From a virus, in the IMG/VR virus record IMGVR_UViG_3300030098_006389, positions 1 to 41,026 of that record: 41,026 bases of DNA; one strand, given 5' to 3'. Under the pieces are notes generated by a model. That model was not told the DNA's origin. It did no database searches and saw only the letters and a program-made list of their open reading frames with translations. Made by a program: the position numbers and the translations under genes. Below are positions 7,167-14,099 of this stretch, in pieces (positions within the stretch are counted from its first letter, which is position 1; each line of letters begins with the position of its first letter).

Positions 7167-9066
7167 TTTCACCTCCTTTTTGTTTTTCATTTTTCTCAAC
7201 TTCTGCTAAATCCTTCTCTAAGTTTTCTTGTTGTTGTTGTTCCATATTACTCACATCCTGCTGCAACTGTTGTTGTTGTGCTGCTTGTTGGTTTGCTGCC
7301 ATTTGATTTTGTGCGTTTTGTACACTTTCGGCATAAATCGCTTCTATTGCTGCTATTTTCTTCGGATTCACGCCTATAGCTTCTAAAAGGTTAGTAGTCC
7401 CCAAAAGTAACGCTCTTGGGTCTTGTTGCAAAAACGGATCTTGCTTGATCAAAGTCAAAACAAATTCTGCTTTCTGAACTTGCTGTTCTTTATTAAGAAC
7501 GTTCGGATCGGCAACTGGAAAAATCGTTATACTCGTTTTATAATCACGCCTTGTAATTTGGAACGGTGTCATGCCTTGAATATCAACAGTTTGAGATTCA
7601 TCTAAGAAAATCGAGTACATCATTTTCATGCATTGAAACTCTTCTCCTAAACTCAAATGGTAGGCTTTTTGTATATCAGTGAATAATTTTACGGATTCAC
7701 TTTGGGCAATCCTGGAACCCTCGGCGGTCGTATCGGATTTTTGAACTCCTGTCATGATCTCAGTTATAGTACTAAGCTGATCTGTCTGCTCACCTAAATA
7801 TTGAAGTAAACTTAACAACACAGAACTTGGTGCTGGAAACTGCATTTGAAAGATGTTTTTCTTAATATCTTCAACACGCCCTTCTAGCTCAATAAATTCC
7901 CCCATTTTCATAGTCTTTTGACCTTTTAGTCCACTATGTTTACTTACTAGCCCTGTACTTGTAGTGTTTAATGTTCCTGCATTTATCATTTGGTTAGTAC
8001 AGGCATTCATAGTAGCCACAATGTTGTATAACAGATGTCCGAATCCATACCCAAAGATCGATTTATCATTAGGAATGAAGGTGTAATTAGTAAAATAAAA
8101 CATTTCTTGACCTGTTTCAGGATGGGATCGTCTAACAATCCGTAATACCTGTTCGCTATCTCTATCTACTGTGACAATAACAGGCACTCTTAGATCATCG
8201 TTTTCTTTGATGTAAATATAAGTATGACATTCAAGAACATCTCTAACTGTTGTAAAATCTTCTTCGGGTGCTGTTTGCCCCATGTTTTGTCTACTTGTTT
8301 CGGTTTCGGTATCTATTTTGCTTTCCGTGCCATCAATATCCACATCTCTATATATACCTTGAGCCATTTTAACTTTGATTTGGTTTTCATTTAATTTCAA
8401 AACATGTGTGTACCTATAGCAGCTTTCTAAAGAGCGACTCCAATAATTAACAACGAAATCTTCTGGTAAAATATGTTCAGAAACCACTTCTTTTTTAAAA
8501 CTGTCCCAATAAACTTTTCTAAACGCATAACCATCTCTAGCTAATTGTATTCGTGTTTTTCTGTGACTTAGATAATGGTTAGGTTTTCCATATTTAAGCT
8601 GATGATTAAAATGTGCTGAGACATTTTTAGCTCGATAAAAACTCTCCTCATCATTGGATACAGGATCGATCTTAGCAATCTCATCTCCCACCTCACTATT
8701 TATCCCTGCCCTTGACGCAAATTGGATACATGCCTTGGTTAAATTAGGTAATTTTACGCTAGCTGCCCCATCCCAAGGGAAATTCTTATCTTCATGCGTT
8801 AAATCAAACAATTTGTTGTATCTAATACGCATTTCTTTTAGTTCAGAAATGCTATCTTCATCCGTCTTAAACCCTTCTATAACTTCATTTGATATCCGTA
8901 ACAAATCAGCATCTTTCATACCTTCTGCTAAATTATCGAAATAAAATGATTCGGGTGATTCTGATACATCTTTTTTCTTACTAGCATAAGTGTCATCTTC
9001 TTGATATTCATCTTCTTGATACTCATCTGCCATCTCTACTGGCATGTCTTGTGTTGGTACTTGCAT
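7159..9066 (-). CDS. Portal protein (P22 gp1-like)
   Basis: A 635-residue protein forming the dodecameric DNA channel at one head vertex. It has an acidic N-terminus (DEYQEDEYQEDD), the portal-typical 'FPWDGAASVKLPNLTKACIQFASRA' region at ~95-120, 'ARDGYAFRKVYWD' and the wing/clip part ending 'YTFIPNDKSIFGYGFGHLLYN', followed by a long C-terminal coiled coil with Gln-rich repeats (~585-615) that could form the barrel. P22 gp1 is 725 residues, so the length is plausible. It follows the large terminase and small genes and precedes the scaffold. It overlaps both neighbours (ATG inside the stop of the 26-residue gene). Confidence 0.88.
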   Translation of the reverse strand: MQVPTQDMPVEMADEYQEDEYQEDDTYASKKKDVSESPESFYFDNLAEGMKDADLLRISNEVIEGFKTDEDSISELKEMRIRYNKLFDLTHEDKNFPWDGAASVKLPNLTKACIQFASRAGINSEVGDEIAKIDPVSNDEESFYRAKNVSAHFNHQLKYGKPNHYLSHRKTRIQLARDGYAFRKVYWDSFKKEVVSEHILPEDFVVNYWSRSLESCYRYTHVLKLNENQIKVKMAQGIYRDVDIDGTESKIDTETETSRQNMGQTAPEEDFTTVRDVLECHTYIYIKENDDLRVPVIVTVDRDSEQVLRIVRRSHPETGQEMFYFTNYTFIPNDKSIFGYGFGHLLYNIVATMNACTNQMINAGTLNTTSTGLVSKHSGLKGQKTMKMGEFIELEGRVEDIKKNIFQMQFPAPSSVLLSLLQYLGEQTDQLSTITEIMTGVQKSDTTAEGSRIAQSESVKLFTDIQKAYHLSLGEEFQCMKMMYSIFLDESQTVDIQGMTPFQITRRDYKTSITIFPVADPNVLNKEQQVQKAEFVLTLIKQDPFLQQDPRALLLGTTNLLEAIGVNPKKIAAIEAIYAESVQNAQNQMAANQQAAQQQQLQQDVSNMEQQQQENLEKDLAEVEKNEKQKGGENA

Positions 9067-9146
9067 TATCTTTTCCCCTTAACTTTTTTCTTCTTCTTTT
9101 TTGGTCTTCCTACTTTTGTTCCGTAACTCCCTTTACCATAAGGCAT
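9066..9146 (-). CDS. 26-residue Lys-rich peptide (MPYGKGSYG...)
   Basis: A tiny gene coupled on both sides: its ATG shares a base with the preceding stop (TAATG at 9146) and its TAA shares a base with the portal ATG (TAATG at 9066). The product begins MPYGKGSYGTKVGRPKKKK and is strongly basic. Short 'MPxGKGTYGxKxGRPPKK' peptides recur next to packaging genes in many marine podoviruses (my recollection), which supports a real gene. It may bind DNA or packaging proteins; the function is unknown. Confidence 0.65.
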   Translation of the reverse strand: MPYGKGSYGTKVGRPKKKKKKVKGKR

Positions 9147-9340
9147 TATTTCTTCTCCTTTAAAAACCCAATTTGTTTTGCTTTTTCAATAAGCTTTGGG
9201 TCTAAATTTTTATAAAATTCTGACTCTAAATCTAAATTAATTTTCATTCCAGTTATTCTGGCTATCAAAACAATATCTTCTACTGTTTTAACGTTTTCCC
9301 AAACAACTTCTACTGGATTTTTTAATAATTGTGTTTCCAT
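9146..9340 (-). CDS. Small hypothetical protein
   Basis: A 64-residue protein (METQLLKNPVEVVWENVKTV) of mixed charge, predicted helical. It contains 'VEDIVLIARITGMKINLD' and a Lys-rich C-terminus. It starts after GGAGAT and its stop overlaps the start of the 26-residue basic peptide. Not recognised; it belongs to the terminase-to-portal gene string. Confidence 0.55.
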   Translation of the reverse strand: METQLLKNPVEVVWENVKTVEDIVLIARITGMKINLDLESEFYKNLDPKLIEKAKQIGFLKEKK

Positions 9341-9349
9341 ATAATCTCC

Positions 9350-9643
9350 TTAATAAATATTCGTCATATCTTCTAATGGCGGTGCTGATGGTGTTTTCAT
9401 TTCTTTTACAGGAACACCTATGGGTAAATCAGTCGCCCTTTCATTTGCTTTTACAATGCTATCCAATAATTCTTCTAAAACATCTAACTTAATATCACCT
9501 CCATACTCACTCATAAAAAATCCTGTTTTATCTGCTTTTTTTAATTGCTTGATATCAGATAACGCTTTTTTACAATTGGTTGTATCAAAATTAAAATTTC
9601 TTAAATATTGCGTTAAATTGTTTTCTGCTGAATTAATTTTCAT
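9350..9643 (-). CDS. Small hypothetical protein downstream of large terminase
   Basis: A 97-residue protein of unknown role. The start at 9643 (MKINSAENNLTQYLRNF) follows AAGGAG by 6 nt and lies 10 nt after the terminase stop; the frame is open upstream into the terminase, but without a ribosome site. It has helical segments with 'KKALSDIKQLKKADKTG' and 'LDVLEELLDSIVKANERA', and a Pro-rich tail (MKTPSAPPLEDM). It is co-transcribed with packaging genes. Confidence 0.55.
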   Translation of the reverse strand: MKINSAENNLTQYLRNFNFDTTNCKKALSDIKQLKKADKTGFFMSEYGGDIKLDVLEELLDSIVKANERATDLPIGVPVKEMKTPSAPPLEDMTNIY

Positions 9644-9653
9644 ATTTTTCTCC

Positions 9654-11210
9654 TTAATATCCTGTAACAGAATCACGATTCCCCGATAATCCACTGTAAA
9701 AGAAATCAGGGTTTCTTGGTTCTTCGTATTCTGTTCCTAATAAGATTAATCTGTACAAATTTTCGCACATATCATCATCTTTTTTGCTGATAACGCCATC
9801 TTCTTGTCGCCATCCATACAATTGCTTTGTCGCTATAGGTAAATCTCTAAACACATATAAAGCTGGCATTTTGTTTACGGTCATTAACAGATTATTAATC
9901 GCAATAATACCGTCATCTTTATCTTTACTACCTGGCTCTAAATACATTTCATGGCGGTTCAAAGCAATATCAATCTTCTCCCACGTAGAATGGAAGTTAG
10001 TTTTATCTCCTTTTGCTAATGGGTCACAAATTACCCTATTTATACGTAAGTTGTACCTGTTTTTTTTAGCAATAATGCTTTCTGCTATTACCGTTCCATC
10101 ACCTAAAACATGCTCCTCAAAACAAACATATTTAATATTCATCTGATCCGTAGCAATATACAAAATATCGTGTCCCTTTGTAGGCCCTATATCAATTGCG
10201 ATATCGACAAGAACATGACTTTGTATCTTAAATCTTTCAATATAATGTAAACTTTTATCTATATTTAATAACAATCCACTTCTAAATGCTGTTTTACCCA
10301 ATACCCTTCTATCATATTCTTCTTTACTTAACCCTTTTTTGAAATTATCGATACCTTCTTGACTAATTCCGTGGCCTTTATTGTCATCCATTGTTCCAAA
10401 AACACTAAATACTGACGGATCAGGTAGCCCCGTTTCAGGGTCTGTCATCTCAATAATTCGTTCTTCTAGGAATGGTTCTTTCAATAAAGTGGCTGCATAA
10501 ACAGCAATGCCGTTATGATCGACAAGGCCACGCACGCACGCTGTCCACACATCTTCTCTTGGCGGTTCATCGAACAAACATAAGTGTTGTGAACTTCCTT
10601 CAAACATATCTGACTCTGACTTATTACTCATGATCTCGACTGTGCTTTTAGTTAATGAATCTGTCCAAAATGCGTCTACACCTAAATTGTTTTTTCTCGA
10701 ACTAATTTTCCATGATTCTGGCCATAACTCTTTAATCGTAGCTAAAATGGTGCCTTTAATGTGACTTTCCCATGCTTGACCTACTATTCTAATCTTAATT
10801 GGCGGTTCCCAGTCATGCATCTCCCAGAACCATCTTCCAACAATTTCAGGATCTTCCCAAGGAAAATGACCTCTCATTGCCAGTAACGCAATAACGCCAG
10901 TTGTACTAAACGTTTTACTGATCCTATTACTCCCATATAAAACAAAGTGCTTATATTGAGGATTTTTTAACGCTTTAAATAACTGTTTTTGTATACTATT
11001 CGGTTCCCATGTGCCATTTCTTCCTAAATACCCTTTTCCTTCGTGACCAAAAAATAATAATTTGTTATTCTTTTCATATGTTTGGATTTTTTTCTCAAGA
11101 GCTGCGGTTTCTTTCTTCCGTTTTGCGATTCGTAAAACAACTTCTTCTTCTAATTTTAATAATCTTTCTAACTCTTTTTTTCTTTCCGCCTCACTAAGTT
11201 TCTTTTTCAT
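9654..11210 (-). CDS. terL: Terminase large subunit
   Basis: A 518-residue packaging motor and nuclease. The N-terminus is a Lys/Glu coiled coil (1-50). The ATPase has a Walker A-type loop YGSNRISKT at 92-100, a Walker B CLFDEP at 211-216 with catalytic Glu, and a likely coupling motif YAATL at 238-242. The RNase H-like nuclease domain starts with VDIAIDIGPTKGHD (Asp336/Asp340) and has later acidic residues (ICDPLAKGDK; 'KKDDDMCENLYRL'). It translocates DNA into the prohead through the portal encoded at 7159-9066. The upstream gene overlaps it by ATGA. The nuclease metal-binding residues are assigned by pattern only. Confidence 0.9.
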   Translation of the reverse strand: MKKKLSEAERKKELERLLKLEEEVVLRIAKRKKETAALEKKIQTYEKNNKLLFFGHEGKGYLGRNGTWEPNSIQKQLFKALKNPQYKHFVLYGSNRISKTFSTTGVIALLAMRGHFPWEDPEIVGRWFWEMHDWEPPIKIRIVGQAWESHIKGTILATIKELWPESWKISSRKNNLGVDAFWTDSLTKSTVEIMSNKSESDMFEGSSQHLCLFDEPPREDVWTACVRGLVDHNGIAVYAATLLKEPFLEERIIEMTDPETGLPDPSVFSVFGTMDDNKGHGISQEGIDNFKKGLSKEEYDRRVLGKTAFRSGLLLNIDKSLHYIERFKIQSHVLVDIAIDIGPTKGHDILYIATDQMNIKYVCFEEHVLGDGTVIAESIIAKKNRYNLRINRVICDPLAKGDKTNFHSTWEKIDIALNRHEMYLEPGSKDKDDGIIAINNLLMTVNKMPALYVFRDLPIATKQLYGWRQEDGVISKKDDDMCENLYRLILLGTEYEEPRNPDFFYSGLSGNRDSVTGY

Positions 11211-11383
11211 CTTTTTATATCGCTTACCCTTACTACATACTCAGGACACCCTGCTGGGCGACTATCTTGTATACAACCACATTTATACCCCAACACACAT
11301 ACACCTTGCTCATTACTCTCAATTCTCATAGGAATCAATTGCTCACCACAAAAGTGACACATAAAAAACTTGTTATTTTCCAC
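11207..11383 (-). CDS. Small Cys-rich (zinc-ribbon-like) protein, GTG start
   Basis: A 58-residue protein that starts at GTG 11383 and overlaps the upstream gene by 11 nt and the terminase start by 3 nt (ATGA). It has MCHFCGE (CxxC) at 8-14 and CGCIQDSRPAGC at ~35-46, consistent with a zinc-binding knuckle. An alternative ATG start at residue 8 would leave the Cys pairs intact. GGGGGAAAG upstream may serve as ribosome site. Function unknown; co-translation with terminase is likely. Confidence 0.55.
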   Translation of the reverse strand: MENNKFFMCHFCGEQLIPMRIESNEQGVCVLGYKCGCIQDSRPAGCPEYVVRVSDIKR

Positions 11384-11597
11384 AACTGTACTCTTTCCCC
11401 CAACCTCGTAATAATGCTTTTGCTATTAATTTTAATATTCCTTCATCTTCTTTATGTTTCACAAATCCTACTTTTCTAAATACAACATCATCTCCTTCAA
11501 GCACTTCCACCTCAGATACCCTAAAAATTGTCTCTTCTTTTTCAATATTAAACCTCTTAATCTCTTTCCCATTCTCACGGACCAGTATCTCATACAT
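11373..11597 (-). CDS. Small hypothetical protein
   Basis: A 74-residue, charged, probably beta-rich protein (MYEILVRENGKEIKRFNIEK) ending in GWGKEYSCGK. It overlaps the membrane protein gene upstream by 8 nt and the Cys-rich gene downstream by 11 nt, so all three are probably translated in a coupled way. Not recognised. Confidence 0.55.
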   Translation of the reverse strand: MYEILVRENGKEIKRFNIEKEETIFRVSEVEVLEGDDVVFRKVGFVKHKEDEGILKLIAKALLRGWGKEYSCGK

Positions 11598-12060
11598 TAC
11601 TAATATCCCCCTTCTTTCTTGGTCTACCTCTACGTCTTATAATCTTTTTCATTACAGGCTTTTTCTTGCCTTTACCTAAAACTGAACTCAATCCCATAAA
11701 CATGTCCCATACCCTTCTGCCCCCAAACGCTCTGCACAATAACCCAATTACTGCTATTTGGAATACCTCAGGCATCATCATGAATCTGTGCCACCCTAAA
11801 TATAAATAAGTGCTTGTAGTAGGTATAAATGTTAATATCCCACATATTAAAACTGACCATAGCACCGCCCCATCAACTTTATCTTTCTTCTGATTCAATA
11901 TCTCTAAATCAAACGCTTTCTTATCCCTTATCCTCTCTATTAATATCTCTTTCTCTGCTTCTATCTTTGCTATCTTAAAATTGTCCCCACTCTCCTTTAT
12001 ATCTGATAACGTCTCTAATACATTTCCCATCTTTACCACTTTACCTAATAAATTAATCAT
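11590..12060 (-). CDS. Membrane protein, holin-like candidate
   Basis: A 156-residue protein with a cytoplasmic-type charged coiled coil (~10-60), two predicted membrane segments (~65-82 VLWSVLICGILTFIP and ~98-114 VFQIAVIGLLCRAFGG) and a very basic tail ending IIRRRGRPRKKG. The second segment followed by 'FGGRRVWD' resembles the end of 3TM-type phage/GTA holins. A holin would make the inner-membrane hole that releases the endolysin (32191-32610), but here the gene lies beside the terminase, far from it. Start 12060 follows AAAGGAGGG by 6 nt. Alternative: a packaging-associated membrane protein. Confidence 0.5.
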   Translation of the reverse strand: MINLLGKVVKMGNVLETLSDIKESGDNFKIAKIEAEKEILIERIRDKKAFDLEILNQKKDKVDGAVLWSVLICGILTFIPTTSTYLYLGWHRFMMMPEVFQIAVIGLLCRAFGGRRVWDMFMGLSSVLGKGKKKPVMKKIIRRRGRPRKKGDISNV

Positions 12061-12092
12061 ATAACCCTCCTTTTAATCGTCTCTTTAACATT

Positions 12093-12177
12093 TTTATGGT
12101 AAGTAAGAAAAGACAGGTAATGTCATGCCAACAAAAGAGAAAAAACACAACATCACCAAAAACTTACTTACCATAAA
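12093..12177. repeat. 15-bp perfect inverted repeat enclosing a tiny gene
   Basis: TTTATGGTAAGTAAG at 12093-12107 is the exact reverse complement of 12163-12177, separated by 55 nt. On the minus strand the arms contain the ATG and the stop of a 26-codon hydrophobic reading frame. In RNA the arms would form a stem that hides the start. Confidence 0.7.
12094..12174 (-). CDS. Possible 26-residue hydrophobic peptide
   Basis: The frame reads MVSKFLVMLCFFSFVGMTLP and ends FSYLP; it resembles a signal peptide or a minimal membrane peptide. It begins 7 nt after the stop of the 66-residue gene, and GGTGGTG, which overlaps that stop, is the only ribosome-site-like sequence. Both termini lie in the arms of a 15-bp inverted repeat. 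Small hydrophobic peptides are common in lysis modules, but the match to any family is not visible. Chance remains possible. Confidence 0.35.
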   Translation of the reverse strand: MVSKFLVMLCFFSFVGMTLPVFSYLP

Positions 12178-12181
12178 GATG

Positions 12182-12382
12182 TCACCACCAACCTCGAACT
12201 TCTCCTATATCTTTCCCTCCAAATATCTTGGCTACATTTAACTTTCTCATAAACCCATTAAATATCTCTCTCTTATACACATCATCCCCCTCATAATATC
12301 TTCTCTTCTCCTCATCACTTAAACTTAACCAAAACTCTTCACAATATTTCTCCACAATAGCTTCCTCTTTTCTATCCATCAT
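12182..12382 (-). CDS. Small hypothetical protein
   Basis: A 66-residue helical, charged protein (MMDRKEEAIVEKYCEEFW) with a 'LSLSDEEKRRYYEGDDVYK' segment and ending in GWW. Two ATG codons in a row can serve as the start. Its start region overlaps the end of a small membrane-peptide gene by 11 nt. Not recognised. Confidence 0.5.
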   Translation of the reverse strand: MMDRKEEAIVEKYCEEFWLSLSDEEKRRYYEGDDVYKREIFNGFMRKLNVAKIFGGKDIGEVRGWW

Positions 12383-12455
12383 AAAACACCACGTACTCCC
12401 AATAAATTACTACCAATATTAATACCACTATCCCTAACCCCACTAAACCTTCCAT
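12372..12455 (-). CDS. 27-residue single-span membrane peptide
   Basis: The frame reads MEGLVGLGIVVLILVVIYWE followed by YVVFYDG, almost entirely a membrane helix. A strong purine ribosome site (AGGAGGAGG) lies 8 nt before ATG 12455. A second ATG 4 nt upstream opens another 26-codon frame without a hydrophobic span, which is less convincing. The peptide could be a holin-like or lysis-modulating protein; this is inference from hydrophobicity only. Confidence 0.5.
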   Translation of the reverse strand: MEGLVGLGIVVLILVVIYWEYVVFYDG

Positions 12456-12478
12456 TCATTTTTCCTCCTCCTATAACC

Positions 12479-12521
12479 ATGCAAGGCCATGACACAAAGG
12501 AGCTACCCCATGACCCTGCAT
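12479..12521. other. Imperfect hairpin before the membrane-peptide gene
   Basis: ATGCAAGGCCATG (12479-12491) pairs with CATGACCCTGCAT (12509-12521) except at two positions. A T-rich tract follows on the plus strand (12529-12544). It could be a terminator for plus-strand readthrough or a processing site in the late transcript; no gene supports either use directly. Confidence 0.35.
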
Positions 12522-12552
12522 ACTTAACTGTTTTGTTTTTTTTAAATATCAT

Positions 12553-12720
12553 TTAACGTTTTCCTGCCTTCGGTAATACGATCCCTGCTTTTTGATTTTT
12601 TTTAACATCGCTTTTTGATTTTTTTTTAAAAAACGCTTTTTGATTTTTTTTTAACAGTGGGGGGACCATATAAAAACAGACAGGAGCAAACCCCCCTCCC
12701 CCCGTCAAAAAATCAAGCAT
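12553..12720 (-). CDS. Possible 55-residue Lys-rich protein with repeats
   Basis: Start 12720 (MLDFLTGGGGFAPV) is preferred over an upstream ATG because GAGG lies 8 nt before it. The C-terminal half is built from the triplicated A-rich repeat below and reads KKNQKAFFKKKSKSDVKKNQ. A run of G codons precedes it. Homopolymer tracts in the gene invite slippage. It may be a real small basic late protein or a reading frame created by the repeats. Confidence 0.35.
   Translation of the reverse strand: MLDFLTGGGGFAPVCFYMVPPLLKKNQKAFFKKKSKSDVKKNQKAGIVLPKAGKR
12587..12654. repeat. Three copies of a 19-20 bp T/A-rich repeat
   Basis: GCTTTTTGATTTTTTTTAA and near-identical versions occur at 12587-12605, 12610-12629 and 12635-12654, spaced 23-25 bp apart. 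The copies differ mainly in the length of the T run. They lie within the possible 55-residue gene, between the small terminase and the membrane-peptide genes. Confidence 0.75.
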
Positions 12721-12841
12721 GCAAAAATCCTCTTTTATTGTTAATATGATTCGTTCATTAGGGAACCTACTGAACCATATAATCAATTTAAGCATGAAAT
12801 AACTAGTTTTAAAAGTATTCCTGTGGTTTCTTCCTGTAATG

Positions 12842-13378
12842 CTACTGATTTAAAGATTGAATATCTGTCTTTATTTGTCTCAATAATTCTTCATCTTTAT
12901 CAACTTCTTTTGATACATCCTTCTTATTTCTACTCCAATGAAAATGGGAATGGTTTTCCGTTGATGCCCCAGCCAATAACCTTGCCTTATCTAAAGCAAC
13001 CGAGGCGCTTATAATCAAGTCCTTTGTTGATGAACGATCTATTTTGTCTTGATCCATTGCTTGCACAAATAGACGGTTAGCAGTGATCGTGAGGGTACTT
13101 TGGAGCTGTTCGTTTAGCTGTTCGGCACAGCTTCTGATAACGTCCCTATCCTCCGATCCTTCTTGATTAAGTGAACCATGTACCCAGCCGTGAATAGTTG
13201 ATTTAGGAATACTTAAATTTTTTGATATAGTGTCCATAGTATACCCAAGTGAGTAGTAAGCTAGACATGTAATTTTGATGCTTTTGGGGTAAAAGTTCCC
13301 TGCCTTCCTATTTAATGTTACATTTTTTTGATTGGTAATTAATTCTGTTTTAGGTTTACCAGCTTTTTTCTTTGCCAT
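12842..13378 (-). CDS. terS: Terminase small subunit (HTH type)
   Basis: A 178-residue DNA-recognition subunit for packaging. The N-terminus is basic; residues ~38-68 form a helix-turn-helix (LAYYSLGYTMDTISKNL, SIPKSTIHGWVHG) typical of small terminases with Homeodomain-like HTH; the rest is helical (oligomerisation) with a charged C-terminus that could contact the large subunit. It is the first gene of the long late series. No ribosome site precedes ATG 13378; instead a TATTAT hexamer ends 7 nt before it, suggesting leaderless translation. Confidence 0.8.
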   Translation of the reverse strand: MAKKKAGKPKTELITNQKNVTLNRKAGNFYPKSIKITCLAYYSLGYTMDTISKNLSIPKSTIHGWVHGSLNQEGSEDRDVIRSCAEQLNEQLQSTLTITANRLFVQAMDQDKIDRSSTKDLIISASVALDKARLLAGASTENHSHFHWSRNKKDVSKEVDKDEELLRQIKTDIQSLNQ

Positions 13379-13432
13379 ATATAAAATAATACACTATGAA
13401 CGTTGTGGGGACAAACATAGCGTATTATTTTA
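13379..13432 (-). promoter_or_regulatory. Late promoter with 17-bp inverted-repeat operator
   Basis: On the minus strand TTGTCC, a 17-nt spacer and TATTAT lead to a predicted start at or next to the ATG of the small terminase. Arms 13382-13398 and 13416-13432 (TAAAATAATACACTATG and its complement with one mismatch) flank a 17-nt spacer, and one arm covers the -10. A regulator binding there would control the whole late operon. Confidence 0.6.
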
Positions 13433-13709
13433 ATAACTTAATAGTTCATAATGGGGAAATTGTGAACCAACCAGAATTTATTAACAAATGCTAATATAGT
13501 TAAATTATAGTTAATTAATTATATTTTACAAGTATTATTTAATAGTTTTTGCTTACTTTTAATTAGATGCACGAGCTGGAGACCATCGCTTTTGAAAGTT
13601 TTAAAATAAATATCTAGTAGATACTTTCTATTTCAAGTTTACAATACAAAAACTATAAGAGTAAAGCAAATAAGCAATAAATAAACATCAAACAGAATAT
13701 TTAGGTATA
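13433..13709. other. Intergenic control region without a visible gene
   Basis: No convincing gene is seen. A second imperfect palindrome, GTTCATAAT/ATTGTGAAC (13444-13452 and 13459-13467, one mismatch), and a distant pair ATAGTTTTTG/CAAAAACTAT (13542-13551 and 13647-13656) are present. They lie between the repressor gene and the late promoter and may be operator sites or a packaging signal (pac/cos) next to the small terminase. Confidence 0.4.
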
Positions 13710-13910
13710 TTATTTATCAACAATAATAAGCTTCTTACCTAGAGCGTCAAGATACTTAATTATATCTTTTAATCTGATAGTCCCATTCCTAGTCTTTTGG
13801 CTTATCGAACCTTTAACTAACCCTATTTTATCCTCAAGCTTATTGAAAGATGATTTCTTCTTAATAAGCTCTAAGCGAAAAAAATCGATAATCTCATTGT
13901 AATCATTCAT
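13710..13910 (-). CDS. Small HTH repressor (immunity-type)
   Basis: A 66-residue protein. Start 13910 (MNDYNEIIDFFRLELIKKK) is chosen because a consensus promoter ends 7 nt upstream; the longer frame to 13946 would run through that promoter. Residues ~19-57 form an XRE/Cro-type helix-turn-helix (SSFNKLEDKIGLVKGSISQK, then DIIKYLDALGKKL). It is divergent from the early plus-strand genes and next to a perfect operator palindrome, the layout of a lysogeny repressor or Cro-like switch. The mRNA appears leaderless, like lambda cI from PRM. There is no cleavage domain, so induction would need another route. Confidence 0.7.
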   Translation of the reverse strand: MNDYNEIIDFFRLELIKKKSSFNKLEDKIGLVKGSISQKTRNGTIRLKDIIKYLDALGKKLIIVDK

Positions 13911-13946
13911 GGTAACAATACTAATGCAGTTTAATGCGTATGTCAA
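13911..13946 (-). promoter_or_regulatory. Repressor promoter (leaderless)
   Basis: On the minus strand TTGACA (13941-13946), a 17-nt spacer and TAGTAT (13918-13923) are followed by 7 nt (TGTTACC) and the ATG. The predicted transcription start therefore falls at the start codon. The 7 nt repeat half of the operator (GGTAAC), suggesting autoregulation. Confidence 0.75.
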
Positions 13947-13951
13947 CAGCA

Positions 13952-13964
13952 GGTAACTGTTACC
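13952..13964. promoter_or_regulatory. 13-bp operator palindrome GGTAACTGTTACC
   Basis: A perfect inverted repeat just upstream of the repressor -35. A half site GGTAACA recurs at 13911-13917, overlapping the predicted repressor start. This is a likely binding site for the HTH protein at 13710-13910. Confidence 0.65.
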
Positions 13965-13965
13965 T

Positions 13966-13993
13966 TATATATATATGCGTACATATATATATA
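13966..13993. repeat. AT-alternating palindrome
   Basis: Twelve-base arms of alternating TA (13966-13977 and 13982-13993) surround CGTA. Such DNA melts or extrudes easily and lies between the two divergent promoters. Confidence 0.6.
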
Positions 13994-14034
13994 CATGTTT
14001 AGAAAAGCTATAAATGTGGTATTAATTATATATG

Positions 14035-14063
14035 TTGACTTAATTATACACATGGTTTATTAT
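14035..14063 (+). promoter_or_regulatory. Early promoter
   Basis: TTGACT (14035-14040), 17-nt spacer, TATTAT (14058-14063). It drives the plus-strand array beginning at 14100, whose first gene has an AAAAGGAG ribosome site. Confidence 0.65.
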
Positions 14064-14099
14064 ATTTGTATAAAGAGAAAACAAAAAGGAGAAAATAAA

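Noticed and set aside
9784-10146. Plus-strand 120-codon frame inside the large terminase
   Set aside because: The opposite frame carries the terminase nuclease domain; the plus frame has no start signal.
12479-12521. tRNA-like element
   Set aside because: Only a single imperfect stem; no T-arm (GGTTCGA-like) or anticodon arm can be drawn.
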